Origin: Aeromonas tecta
GTDB taxonomy: Bacteria; Pseudomonadota; Gammaproteobacteria; Enterobacterales; Aeromonadaceae
Assembly: GCF_000820185.1 (NCBI RefSeq)
Contig: NZ_CDCA01000022.1
Coordinates: forward strand, 237,690-301,689
Length of the DNA stretch: 64,000 bases
Direction: 5' to 3'
The notes under the pieces were generated by a model, which was not told the DNA's origin, did no database searches, and saw only the letters and a program-made list of their open reading frames with translations. Below are positions 47,311 to 57,649 of this stretch, in pieces (the stretch's first letter is position 1; each line of letters begins with the position of its first letter). The position numbers were made by a program, and so were the translations under genes.

Positions 47311-47934
47311 TCAGTTCAGAGAGGCGCGCAGCCCGCTCTCCATCAGTCGGCAGTTGTGGGCCGCCAGGCGGCTCATGAAGTTTTCGTCCACGGTCAGGCC
47401 AAACACCTGCTCATAGAGATCCTTCATCACGAAAGGCTGCCACATCATGCTGAGGAAGGAAATTTTCAGCATCTCGGGATCCAGGTTGTCACCCAGCTCA
47501 CCGTTGGTGCGCATAGATTCCAGCAGGGCATCGAACTGGGGCAGTTGGCGCTCCAGCAGACGGTTCAGCACAAAATCCCGCCCCGGGCTTTTTTCAGTCG
47601 ATAACGCACTGGAGATGGCGGAGGTCAACTCGCTGTTCGGTGCCATCACCTGATAGTAGGTATTGAGCAGATCGTTAAGGCTGCGGTTGCTGCTCTCATC
47701 ATGCCAGGCCTGATCCAGCGGCTCGGCCACATCGCCAAGCACGGCCTTGTAGAGGCCCTCTTTACTGCCGAAGTAGTAGTGGATCATCGCCAGATTGGAG
47801 CCAGCCAGCTCGGCGATCTCACGGGTCGTCACCTTGCTGTAGGGTGTATTGAGAAAACGCTCGCGCGCGGCGGCAAGCAGCTTGTCACGAATGTCGGAGC
47901 GCCCAACCGGACGACCAGGTCTGCGTTTTTCCAT
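47311..47934 (-). CDS. TetR-family transcriptional regulator
   Basis: A 207-residue regulator. The N-terminal DNA-binding domain is KLLAAARERFLNTPYSKVTT, REIAELAGSNLAMIHYYFGS, KEGLYKAVLG. The ligand-binding domain follows with little recognisable similarity. I chose the ATG at 47934 (TGAGGT six bases upstream); an 79-codon in-frame extension is AT-rich and reads as intergenic DNA. It is divergent from leuL-leuA, but no evidence ties it to leucine synthesis. Target unknown. Confidence 0.9.
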   Translation of the reverse strand: MEKRRPGRPVGRSDIRDKLLAAARERFLNTPYSKVTTREIAELAGSNLAMIHYYFGSKEGLYKAVLGDVAEPLDQAWHDESSNRSLNDLLNTYYQVMAPNSELTSAISSALSTEKSPGRDFVLNRLLERQLPQFDALLESMRTNGELGDNLDPEMLKISFLSMMWQPFVMKDLYEQVFGLTVDENFMSRLAAHNCRLMESGLRASLN

Positions 47935-48169
47935 GGGATACCTCAGATAATTCAGCAAGAGCTGATAAGTCGATCTGATTGTGCGGATGATCGAGTACAG
48001 CAGGAATGACCGGATAATCAGGCATGAACCGAATATGGGACAAGGAAATTTGCATTCCTTTACAATCCGATTAAATAAAACAGTGCAATGAACCTGCCCG
48101 TTCGGGTTGACACAGCATAAGAATCTCGATATTGGTAGAAGCGTTATCGACTGGAAGGATTGAGTCATC
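47935..48169. other. Divergent intergenic region between the TetR gene and leuL
   Basis: About 235 bases, AT-rich in the middle. It holds the predicted leu promoter near its right end. I see no operator palindrome that I could assign to the TetR protein. Confidence 0.5.
48107..48135 (+). promoter_or_regulatory. Predicted leu operon promoter
   Basis: TTGACA (48107-48112) is followed after 17 bases by TATTGG (48130-48135), a weak -10. Transcription would start about 25-30 bases before the leader peptide ATG. Confidence 0.45.
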
Positions 48170-48235
48170 ATGCATATTGCCGCTCCGCTACTACTGCTTT
48201 CCCTAATCGCGACTCGTCGCGCGGGATCCTTGTAG
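48170..48235 (+). CDS. leuL: LeuL, leu operon leader peptide
   Basis: A 21-codon leader (MHIAAPLLLLSLIATRRAGS then L) with four consecutive leucine codons CTA CTA CTG CTT and a fifth CTA two codons later. CTA is a rare choice in this G+C-rich genome, which makes the ribosome sensitive to charged tRNA-Leu. GGAAGGA lies upstream. The position before a rho-independent hairpin and leuA is the classic attenuation arrangement. Confidence 0.9.
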   Translation: MHIAAPLLLLSLIATRRAGSL

Positions 48236-48262
48236 CCGGGCTAAGGCATAGCCGGAATTTAC

Positions 48263-48293
48263 AAAAACCCGTGCACCCCGCACGGGTTTTTTT
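48263..48293 (+). terminator. leu attenuator terminator
   Basis: A-run, stem CCCGTGC/GCACGGG, loop ACCCC, seven Ts. It lies between leuL and leuA. The GCCGGGCTAAGG...TAGCCGG segment just upstream can form the competing stem. Confidence 0.9.
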
Positions 48294-49854
48294 ATGCCAT
48301 GCAGGATGCACGTACCGAACTTAGGAAGAGGGAAGTCACATGTCAGATCGGGTCATCATTTTTGATACCACCTTGCGCGATGGTGAGCAGGCGCTGTCGG
48401 CCAGCTTGACGGTCAAGGAGAAGCTGCAAATCGCCCAGGCACTGGAGCGACTCGGCGTCGACATCATGGAAGTGGGTTTCCCGGTCTCCTCCCCCGGTGA
48501 TTTTCTCTCGGTGCAGACCATCGCCCGTCACATCAAGAACAGCCGGGTCTGCGCCCTGGCTCGCGCCCTGCCCAAGGATATCGACGCCGCCGCCGAGGCA
48601 CTGAAAGTCGCCGAGGCCTTCCGCATCCACACCTTTATCTCCACCTCATCGATTCATGTGGAGAGCAAACTGAAGAAGAGCTTCGAGGACGTGCTGGAGA
48701 TGGGCATCAGCGCGGTCAAGCATGCTCGCCGCTACACCGACGATGTGGAGTTCTCCTGCGAGGATGCGGGCCGCACCCCCATCGATAACCTGTGCCGCAT
48801 GGTCGAGGCCGCCATCACCGCCGGCGCCCGCACCATCAATATCCCGGATACCGTGGGCTACACGGTACCGACCGAGTTTTCCGGCATCATCCAGACCCTG
48901 TTCAACCGGGTGCCGAACATCGACAAGGCCATCATCTCGGTGCACTGCCACGACGATCTCGGCCTGTCGGTGGCGAACTCCATCGGCGCCGTGCAGATGG
49001 GCGCTCGCCAGATCGAGTGCACCATCAACGGCATCGGTGAGCGGGCGGGCAACTGCTCCCTGGAAGAGGTGGCGATGATCCTCAAAACCCGCGCCGACTT
49101 GCTGGGGGTGCACACCAACATCCGCCACAGCGAGATCCACCGCACCAGCACCTTAGTCAGCCAGCTGTGCAACATGCCGGTGCAGCCGAACAAGGCCATC
49201 GTCGGCGCCAATGCCTTCTCCCACAGCTCCGGCATCCATCAGGATGGCGTGCTCAAGGCCAAGAACACTTACGAGATCATCACCCCCGAGAGCATCGGTC
49301 TGCCCCAGAACAACCTCAACATGACCTCCCGCTCCGGTCGCCACGTGATCAAGCACCGCATGGAAGCCATGGGCTACGCCGAGAGCAGCTACGACCTCGA
49401 CGATCTCTACGGCAAGTTCCTCGCGCTGGCCGACAAGAAGGGCCAGGTATTCGATTACGATCTCGAGGCGCTGGCCTTCTTCAGCCAGATCCACGAAGAG
49501 CCGGAGCACTTCAAGCTGGAGTACCTCGGGGTGCAGAGCGGCAGCTCGGTGCTCGCCACCGCCTCGGTGAAATTGAAGGTGGGTCAGGAGACCGTCAGCG
49601 AGGCCGCCACCGGCAACGGTCCAGTGGATGCGGTCTATCAGTGCATCAATCGCATCACCGGCTATGAGATCCGCATCGACAAGTACGAACTCAAGGGCAA
49701 GGGGGAAGGCAAGAACGCCCTCGGCCAGGTGGACATCGTCGCCGAGTACAAGGGCCGCAAGTTCCACGGCATGGGGCTCGCCACCGACATCATCGAATCC
49801 TCGGCCCAGGCCCTGATCCACGTCATCAACAGCATCTGGCGCGCGGACATGGTC

Positions 49855-51173
<1,319 letters not shown>

Positions 51174-51202
51174 TCCAGCATCCAATAACAAGGAAGAGAG
51201 CA

Positions 51203-52600
51203 ATGTCAAAGACCCTCTATCAGAAAGTGTTCGATGCCCACGTGGTCCGTGAAGTGGCTGGCGAGACGCCCCTCATCTATATCGACCGCCACCTGGTGCA
51301 CGAAGTGACCAGCCCACAGGCGTTCGACGGCCTGCGCGCCATGAACCGCCAGCTGCGCCGCCCGGATCTGACCTGGGCCACCATGGATCACAACGTCTCC
51401 ACCACCACCAAGGACATCGCCGCCTCCGGCGAGATGGCCCGCATCCAGATGGAGACGCTCGCCGCCAACTGCAAGGAGTTCGGGGTTCGCCTCTACGACC
51501 TGAACCACCAGTATCAGGGCATAGTCCACGTGATGGGGCCTGAGCTCGGCATCACCCTGCCCGGCACCACCATCGTCTGCGGCGACTCCCACACCGCCAC
51601 CCACGGCGCCTTCGGTTCACTGGCGTTCGGCATCGGCACCTCCGAAGTGGAGCACGTGATGGCCACCCAGACCCTGAAACAGGGCCGGGCCAAGACCATG
51701 CGCATCAGCGTCAACGGCAAGCTGGCCGAGGGCATCAGCGCCAAGGATGTGGTGCTCGCCATCATAGGCCGGGTCGGCCACGCCGGTGGCACCGGCTACG
51801 TGGTGGAGTTCGCTGGGGACGCCATCGCGGGTCTGTCCATGGAAGGGCGCATGACGGTGTGCAACATGGCCATCGAGCTCGGCGCCAAGGCGGGCATGAT
51901 TGCCCCCGACCAGACCACCATCGACTACATCCGCGGCAAGGTGTTCGCCCCCGAGGGTGAGGCGCTGGAGCAGGCCATCGCCTACTGGCAGACCCTCAAC
52001 AGCGATGCCGATGCCAAGTTCGATGCAGAAGTGGTGCTCAATGGCGCCGACATCGCGCCGCAGGTGACCTGGGGCACCAACCCGGGCCAGGTGATCGCCG
52101 TGGGTGAACCCATCCCGGATCCGGACTCCTTCACCGATCTGATGGAGCAGCAGTCCGCCCGCAAGGCGCTGGCCTACATGGACCTGCAACCGGGCCAGAA
52201 ACTCTCCGATGTCGCCATTGACAAGGTGTTCATCGGCTCTTGCACCAACAGCCGCATCGAAGACTTGCGGGCCGCTGCCGCCATCGCCCGTGGCCGCAAG
52301 GTCGCCGCCGGGGTGCAGGCCCTGGTGGTGCCGGGCTCCGAGCAGGTCAAGGCCCAGGCCGAAGCCGAGGGACTGGACAAGATCTTCATCGAGGCGGGCT
52401 TTGAGTGGCGTCTGCCGGGTTGCTCCATGTGTCTGGCCATGAACAATGACCGGCTGCAACCGGGGGAGCGCTGCGCCTCCACCAGCAACCGCAACTTCGA
52501 GGGTCGCCAGGGCCGCGCCGGTCGCACCCATCTGGTGAGCCCGGCCATGGCGGCCGCCGCCGCCGTCACCGGTCATTTTGCCGATATTCGTGCGCTGTAA
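51203..52600 (+). CDS. leuC: LeuC, isopropylmalate isomerase large subunit
   Basis: Aconitase-family subunit carrying the 4Fe-4S cluster of isopropylmalate isomerase. The 465-residue product shows [31 protein letters not shown], and the cluster cysteines in GSCTNSR and [19 protein letters not shown] lies about seven bases before the ATG at 51203; a long in-frame extension into leuB is rejected. It is separated from leuB by 29 bases. Confidence 0.97.
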   Translation: MSKTLYQKVFDAHVVREVAGETPLIYIDRHLVHEVTSPQAFDGLRAMNRQLRRPDLTWATMDHNVSTTTKDIAASGEMARIQMETLAANCKEFGVRLYDLNHQYQGIVHVMGPELGITLPGTTIVCGDSHTATHGAFGSLAFGIGTSEVEHVMATQTLKQGRAKTMRISVNGKLAEGISAKDVVLAIIGRVGHAGGTGYVVEFAGDAIAGLSMEGRMTVCNMAIELGAKAGMIAPDQTTIDYIRGKVFAPEGEALEQAIAYWQTLNSDADAKFDAEVVLNGADIAPQVTWGTNPGQVIAVGEPIPDPDSFTDLMEQQSARKALAYMDLQPGQKLSDVAIDKVFIGSCTNSRIEDLRAAAAIARGRKVAAGVQALVVPGSEQVKAQAEAEGLDKIFIEAGFEWRLPGCSMCLAMNNDRLQPGERCASTSNRNFEGRQGRAGRTHLVSPAMAAAAAVTGHFADIRAL

Positions 52601-52612
52601 GAGGGAATGAAC

Positions 52613-53212
52613 ATGACAGGATTCAAGCAACATAAAGGGATCGCCGTCCCCCTCGACAGCGTCAACGTCGACACCGACGCCATCATTCCCAAGCAGTTCC
52701 TGCAGAAGGTGAACCGCACCGGCTTTGGCAAGCACCTGTTCCACGACTGGCGCTTCCTGGATGATGCCGGCCAGCAACCAAACCCGGAGTTCGTGCTGAA
52801 CCAGCCGCGCTACGCGGGTGCCAGCATCTTGCTGGCGCGGGAGAACTTCGGCTGCGGCTCGAGCCGCGAGCACGCCCCCTGGGCGCTGGCGGATTACGGC
52901 TTCAAGACCATCATAGCCCCGAGCTTCGCCGACATCTTCTACGGCAACGCCATCAACAACGGCATGGTGCCAGTGCGTTTGCAGGACGAAGAAGTCGAGG
53001 CCCTGTTCCAACTGGTCACCGCCAACCCGGGACAGCAGATCGAGGTGGATCTGGAGGCGAACCAGGTACGCGCCGGCACGCTCAGCTTCGGTTTCGAGAT
53101 CGACGAGTTCCGCCGCTACTGCCTGCTCAACGGGCTGGATGCCATCGGCCTGACCCTGCAGCACCAGGCCGCCATCGACGCCTTCGAGGCGAAGCAACCG
53201 AGCTGGATCTAA
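52613..53212 (+). CDS. leuD: LeuD, isopropylmalate isomerase small subunit
   Basis: Swivelling-domain subunit that completes isopropylmalate isomerase. The 199-residue product has [35 protein letters not shown] and [19 protein letters not shown] lies seven bases before the ATG at 52613 but only one base before an ATG two codons earlier (52607), so I prefer the later start. It ends [10 protein letters not shown]; a diverged copy of this tail follows the stop. Confidence 0.96.
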   Translation: MTGFKQHKGIAVPLDSVNVDTDAIIPKQFLQKVNRTGFGKHLFHDWRFLDDAGQQPNPEFVLNQPRYAGASILLARENFGCGSSREHAPWALADYGFKTIIAPSFADIFYGNAINNGMVPVRLQDEEVEALFQLVTANPGQQIEVDLEANQVRAGTLSFGFEIDEFRRYCLLNGLDAIGLTLQHQAAIDAFEAKQPSWI

Positions 53213-53235
53213 GCGAGTTCAAGACCCGCCTCGGC

Positions 53236-53270
53236 ACCTTCGAGACAAGGCAGCCAAGCTGGGTGTAAGC
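53236..53270 (+). repeat. Diverged copy of the leuD tail
   Basis: This segment reads TFETRQPSWV-stop, matching the real end [14 protein letters not shown] 56 bases earlier. Over the 34 aligned bases (53181-53214 against 53237-53270), 27 are identical. The stop codon (TAA) and the following GC are shared. Confidence 0.88.
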
Positions 53271-53296
53271 CTAAGACCAGAAAACAGATAGAATCC

Positions 53297-53321
53297 ACAG
53301 GGAGCCCAGGCTCCCTGTTTT
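53297..53321 (+). terminator. Terminator of leuABCD
   Basis: Ten-base stem ACAGGGAGCC/GGCTCCCTGT, two-base loop, then TTTATTT. Confidence 0.88.
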
Positions 53322-53358
53322 ATTTCCGGCAGACGGCCAACCGATACCCGAGGAGAGG

Positions 53359-54303
53359 ATGATGACCCAAGCGCGCGACCTGTCCCTGCTCTACGCCATA
53401 CTCTGCGCCCTGCTGTTCGCGCTGCCGGCCTCTGCCGGGCAGAGTTTTTTTCACAGCAACGGTGGTCAGCTCAACGTTGGCTGGCAGGACAGGGAGGGCA
53501 AGGCGCAGCAGCTCAGCTACCGGCTGGAGGCGGGCAAGCTGCCGCCGCTCATCGCCTATCGTCCGGACAGGATGCAGGAGGATATGCTGCAGCAGCTGTT
53601 GCAACAGGCCGTCATCGAGTTCCCCGAGGTGCAGTTCTCCCTCTCCCGCCCCGAGCTCGCTCTCAGCATCAAGAGCCGCAACGCCGACAAGGCGCGGGAA
53701 GCCCAGGCCTGGGTCGGGCCTGAGCAGGCGAAATTGGCGCAGGAGTGGCTCAAGCAGCACTACTTCCAGCGCTTCACCCCATCCGATGGGGTGCCTGCCA
53801 TCAAGCAGGATCATGTGCGCATCGCGTTGGAGAGCCGGACCGAGCTGGCGCCGCTGGCGGATCAGCTCAAGCGGCAGGGGGCCACCGAGATGGAGGCGCG
53901 CCAGCAGACAGTGGCCTTTATGCTCGACTTCGTGCAAACCATTCCCTATACCCTGCTGGACAGCCAATCCGGCCGGGCCGGCAAGGGCTTTCTGAGCCCC
54001 CGTCAGGTGCTGGAGCAGAACAGGGGGGATTGCGACAGCAAGGTCACCCTGATGGCGGCCATGCTGGCCCAGCTCTTCCCGGAGCTCCCCCAGGCCATGC
54101 TGTTCGTGCCCGGCCACGCCCTGCTGGGCGTGGCCCTGCCCGCCAAGGCGGGGGATGCGGTACTGACCTGGGAGGGACAGACCTATCTGCTGATGGAGCC
54201 GACCGGTCCGGCCCAGCTCCACATGGGTCAGCTGGCTCCCACCAGCAAGACCCTGGTCGACAGCCGGCAACTGAGCGTACAGCCCGTGCTGGCCAGCCAA
54301 TAA
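53359..54303 (+). CDS. Secreted transglutaminase-like protein
   Basis: A 314-residue exported protein: signal peptide to about residue 26 (LPASA-GQ), a poorly conserved N-terminal half, then a transglutaminase-like core. The likely triad is Cys in NRGDCDSKVTLMAAML, His in FVPGHALLG, and the acidic residue in LMEPTGPAQLHMG. Similar bacterial proteins are thought to be cysteine proteases or periplasmic peptide hydrolases. GGAGAGG precedes the two adjacent ATGs; the first is used. It stands alone between leuD and the PilZ gene. Substrate unknown. Confidence 0.75.
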   Translation: MMTQARDLSLLYAILCALLFALPASAGQSFFHSNGGQLNVGWQDREGKAQQLSYRLEAGKLPPLIAYRPDRMQEDMLQQLLQQAVIEFPEVQFSLSRPELALSIKSRNADKAREAQAWVGPEQAKLAQEWLKQHYFQRFTPSDGVPAIKQDHVRIALESRTELAPLADQLKRQGATEMEARQQTVAFMLDFVQTIPYTLLDSQSGRAGKGFLSPRQVLEQNRGDCDSKVTLMAAMLAQLFPELPQAMLFVPGHALLGVALPAKAGDAVLTWEGQTYLLMEPTGPAQLHMGQLAPTSKTLVDSRQLSVQPVLASQ

Positions 54304-54423
54304 ACAGTGGTGAGATCGGCTCGGACGAGATGTAGATCGCCCACCCATCGTCGTCAGACAGGCTGGACATGGTGAAATGCCCCGCGCTAAAGCAGCAGGC
54401 TATGCTGTCTGATATTAAAAAAC

Positions 54424-54447
54424 ATCGGCCAGCAGAGGCTGGCCGAT
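54424..54447 (-). terminator. Terminator of the PilZ gene
   Basis: Ten-base stem ATCGGCCAGC/GCTGGCCGAT with a four-base loop, flanked by A-runs so that a T-run follows on the minus strand. Confidence 0.75.
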
Positions 54448-54473
54448 AAAAAGCAGTGAGATATATCGCTAGA

Positions 54474-54764
54474 TCAGCTCAGAGGCAGAAACTCCAGCGC
54501 CAACAGCAAGCCCTTCTCTTCCTCCAGCACCCGCACTATGCGGGCCTGGACCTCGAACGGCGGCAGCAAGTTGCTGCTGGTGGCCAGGCTGATACGGATG
54601 GGTTGCTGCAGATCGAAGCTGTGTTCATTGACCTCCACCCCCATGCCGCTGGCGCTGAGATCCCGACAGATCCCCTCCAATACCAGCCGATGCTGAAAAA
54701 GGGTGACGGGGGCATTGATGACCATGCGCGCAAAGGCGCGCCTTTCCTTGGTGCTGGTGATCAC
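54474..54764 (-). CDS. PilZ domain protein
   Basis: A 96-residue single-domain PilZ protein, a c-di-GMP receptor. The binding motifs are RRAFAR (R-x-x-x-R type) and DLSASGMGVEV (D/N-x-S-x-x-G). I chose the GTG at 54764 because AGGAG lies six bases upstream; an ATG 14 codons earlier has no ribosome site. It is divergent from the thi riboswitch. Its output partner is not evident. The EAL regulator in the same window shows c-di-GMP signalling is present. Confidence 0.88.
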   Translation of the reverse strand: MITSTKERRAFARMVINAPVTLFQHRLVLEGICRDLSASGMGVEVNEHSFDLQQPIRISLATSSNLLPPFEVQARIVRVLEEEKGLLLALEFLPLS

Positions 54765-54856
54765 TGGCTTCTCCTGGTGTCGTGGCAGTCGTTGCCTCGC
54801 TGGCACAAAGTTGTGCTGGCCTCCCCCAAAAAACGTTAATACAATGCGATTCGTTT

Positions 54857-54932
54857 CTCAAACGGGGTGCGGTTTACCGCTGAGATTATACCCGTGAACC
54901 TGATCCAGATAATGCTGGCGGAGGAATTTGAG
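54857..54932 (+). promoter_or_regulatory. TPP riboswitch (THI element)
   Basis: The conserved blocks are all present: P1 arms CTCAAA (54857-54862) and TTTGAG (54927-54932), GGGGTGC, CTGAGA-TTATACCC, GAACCTGAT-CCAGATAATG-CTGGCG-GAGGAA. It lies 65 bases upstream of thiB. A GGCGC/GCGCC stem with a T-rich loop follows and may be the expression platform that hides translation or stops transcription when TPP is bound. Confidence 0.97.
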
Positions 54933-54996
54933 GCATGGCGCTCGTTTTTTGCGCCCTCATCCGCTGGCAGCTCGCAACCCACAGGGAGTGCCATCG

Positions 54997-55977
54997 ATGA
55001 AAACCCTTCTGCTGGTCGCCACCAGCCTGCTCAGTGCCCAGGCCTTCGCCGCCGATACCCTCACCGTCTACACCTACGGCTCCTTCGCCAGCGAATGGGG
55101 ACCGGGTCCCAAGATCAAGCAGGCCTTCGAGAAAGAGTGCGGTTGCACCCTCAATCTGGTGGCGCTGGAAGACGGGGTCGCCATCCTCAACCGGCTGCGG
55201 CTGGAAGGCAAACACAGCAAGGCCGACATGGTGCTGGGGCTGGATGACGCCCTGGTGAGCGAAGCCAAGCAGAGCGGTCTGTTCGCCCCTCATCACACGG
55301 ATCTGGCCGCCCTCAAGGTGCCGGGTGGCTGGCAGGACGATACCTTCGTCCCCTATGACTACGGCTACTTCGCCTTCGTCTACAACAAAGACAAACTCAA
55401 GACCCCTCCCAAGAGTCTGAAGGAGCTGGTGGAGCGCCCGGATCTCAAGGTGATCTACCAGGATCCCCGCACCTCCACCCCGGGTCAGGGGCTGATGCTG
55501 TGGATGAAATCCGTCTATGGTGACCAGGCGCCCGCCGCCTGGGCCCAACTCGCCAAGAAGACGGTCACCGTCACCAAGGGTTGGTCCGAGGCCTACGGCA
55601 TGTTCATGGATGGCGAGGCAGACATGGTGCTCTCCTACACCACCTCCCCGGCCTATCACCTGATCGCCGAGAACAAGTCCCAGTACCAGGCCGCCGCCTT
55701 CGAGGAGGGTCACTATCGTCAGGTGGAAGTGGCAGCCAAGCTCGCCAGCGCCACGCAAGGCAAGCTCGCTGACCAGTTCCTGCAGTTCATGGTCAGCCCC
55801 GCCTTCCAGCAGGAGATCCCCAGCGGCAACTGGATGTATCCGGTAATAGACACTCCGCTGCCCAAGGGCTTCGAGCAGATGATCACCGTCGCCAAGCCGC
55901 TGAGCTTCACCTCTGACGAAGTAGCCGCCAACCGCAAGGGCTGGATCCGGGAATGGCTGCAAGCCGTCACCCAGTGA
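54997..55977 (+). CDS. thiB: ThiB, thiamine-binding periplasmic protein
   Basis: Substrate-binding protein of the thiamine/TPP ABC importer. The 326-residue precursor has a signal peptide (MKTLLLVATSLLSAQAFA) followed by DTLTVYTYGSFASEWGPGP, VLGLDDALVSEAKQSGLFAP and YDYGYFAFVYNKD. The start was set at the signal peptide, with GGGAG upstream; a 23-codon extension would overlap the riboswitch. It is the first gene of thiBPQ. Confidence 0.96.
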   Translation: MKTLLLVATSLLSAQAFAADTLTVYTYGSFASEWGPGPKIKQAFEKECGCTLNLVALEDGVAILNRLRLEGKHSKADMVLGLDDALVSEAKQSGLFAPHHTDLAALKVPGGWQDDTFVPYDYGYFAFVYNKDKLKTPPKSLKELVERPDLKVIYQDPRTSTPGQGLMLWMKSVYGDQAPAAWAQLAKKTVTVTKGWSEAYGMFMDGEADMVLSYTTSPAYHLIAENKSQYQAAAFEEGHYRQVEVAAKLASATQGKLADQFLQFMVSPAFQQEIPSGNWMYPVIDTPLPKGFEQMITVAKPLSFTSDEVAANRKGWIREWLQAVTQ

Positions 55978-57578
55978 TACCCCACTCTCGTCCTCTCTGG
56001 TGGCTGCCGGGTAGCGCAGCCACCTGCGTTATCCTGCTGCTCTCCCTTGGCCCCCTCGTCGCCCTGTTGTGGCAGGCAGGGGGGCTGCCGAGCACCCTGC
56101 TGGCAGATCCCTACCTGCGCCACGTGCTGGGCTTCAGCCTGGGGCAGGCGCTGCTCTCCACCCTGCTGAGCCTGGGTCTGGCCATTCCGGTGGCGCGAGC
56201 CCTGGCACGGCGCCGCTTTCGCGGCCGCCGCCTGCTGCTCAAATTGTTCGGCCTCTCCCTGGTGCTGCCGGTCATCATCGCCATCTTCGGCATAGTCGCC
56301 GTGCATGGCTCCCAGGGCTGGCTGCCCCACGCCCTGCGCAGTCTGGGGCTGGATCCCGGCAACTACCTGTACGGCCTGTTTGGCATCTTGCTGGCCCACG
56401 TGTTCTTCAACATGCCACTGGCGGCGCGCCTCATCTTGCAAGGCATAGAGAGCATTCCCGAGTCCTCTTGGCGCCTCGCCAGCCAGCTCGGCATGCGCTC
56501 CTCCCACATCTTCCGGCTGCTGGAGTGGCCCATCATCCGTGGTCTGCTGCCGGGATTGGCGAGCCTCATCTTCATGCTCTGCTTCACCAGCTTCACCACT
56601 GTGCTGGCGCTGGGCGGCGGCCCCAAGTCCACCACCCTGGAAGTGGCGGTCTATCAGGCCCTGCGCTTTGACTTCGATCTCGCCACCGCCGGTGGCCTGG
56701 CGCTGGTACAGCTGCTGCTGACCGCGGGCCTGTTGCTGCTGCAACACAAGTTGCAGACCAGCCCATCCAGTCGCCTCACCAGTCGTCGCCCCTGTTTACG
56801 ACCGGACAGACAGCAGCCAGGCACCCGCTGGGTGGATGGTGCAGCCCTCACCCTAGGCCTCGCCATCTTCCTGCCACCGCTGCTGGCCATCGTCATCGCC
56901 GGTTTCAACCCCGGCCTGCTGACGGCGCTCGGCTCCTCCCGGCTGTGGCAGGCGGGGGGTCAGTCCCTCGGTATCGCTCTGGCGGCGGGAAGCCTCGCTA
57001 CCCTGCTAGGCACCGGTCTACTGCTCACCAGCCGCCACTTGAGAGTACGGGATCGCAAGCGGCGGGCGGCGGCCCTGTGGGAGGCCAGCGGCTCCATGAT
57101 CCTGATGATCCCGGCGGTGGTGCTGAGCACGGGCCTGTTTATCCTGTTTATGCCCTTCACCGATGTCTTCGCCCTCGGCCCCTGGCTGGTGGTACTGGTC
57201 AACGCCCTGATGGCGCTGCCCTATGTGCTGCGCACCTTGAGTGCCCCCATGCAGCTGGTGGTGCGCCAGTATGATCGGCTGGCAGATAGCCTGGGGGTGC
57301 GCGGTCTGCAACGCCTGCGCCTGGTCGAGTGGCCCCTGCTGCGCCGCCCGCTGGCGCTGGCCATGGCGCTCTCCATGATCCTGTCGCTCGGGGATCTCGG
57401 CGCCATAGCCATGTTCGGCAGCCAGGAGCTCACCACCCTGCCCTGGCTGCTCTATCAGCAACTTGGCAGCTACCGGCTGACCGACGCGGCGGCCACCGCC
57501 CTGCTGCTGCTCACTTTGTGCTTCTCGCTGTTCTGGCTGGTGGAGCGGGGTCTCGGGGGCAAAAACCTGGATGCGTGA
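55953..57578 (+). CDS. thiP: ThiP, thiamine ABC importer permease
   Basis: A 541-residue permease with two fused BPD_transp domains and about 12 membrane helices; E. coli ThiP is 536 residues. Two EAA-like loops are seen (ESSWRLASQLGMRSSHIFRL and DSLGVRGLQRLRLVEWPLL). The start MAASRHPVIPHSRP overlaps thiB by 25 bases and aligns with the E. coli start; a GTG at 55974 (GTGA overlap) is the alternative. Confidence 0.95.
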   Translation: MAASRHPVIPHSRPLWWLPGSAATCVILLLSLGPLVALLWQAGGLPSTLLADPYLRHVLGFSLGQALLSTLLSLGLAIPVARALARRRFRGRRLLLKLFGLSLVLPVIIAIFGIVAVHGSQGWLPHALRSLGLDPGNYLYGLFGILLAHVFFNMPLAARLILQGIESIPESSWRLASQLGMRSSHIFRLLEWPIIRGLLPGLASLIFMLCFTSFTTVLALGGGPKSTTLEVAVYQALRFDFDLATAGGLALVQLLLTAGLLLLQHKLQTSPSSRLTSRRPCLRPDRQQPGTRWVDGAALTLGLAIFLPPLLAIVIAGFNPGLLTALGSSRLWQAGGQSLGIALAAGSLATLLGTGLLLTSRHLRVRDRKRRAAALWEASGSMILMIPAVVLSTGLFILFMPFTDVFALGPWLVVLVNALMALPYVLRTLSAPMQLVVRQYDRLADSLGVRGLQRLRLVEWPLLRRPLALAMALSMILSLGDLGAIAMFGSQELTTLPWLLYQQLGSYRLTDAAATALLLLTLCFSLFWLVERGLGGKNLDA

Positions 57579-57649
57579 TAGTCGAGTTAGCTGCCCAAAT
57601 GCGGGTCTACATGCGGTCTGCGCGACCAGCCATATCATAGGAGTCAAAG

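Noticed and set aside
47935..48171. N-terminal extension of the TetR regulator to 286 residues
   Set aside because: The added residues are AT-rich and unlike a DNA-binding protein start; the ATG at 47934 has a good ribosome site and begins just before the helix-turn-helix.
51617..53197. 526-codon frame opposite leuC and leuD
   Set aside because: It spans two real genes on the other strand and their spacer; no motif.
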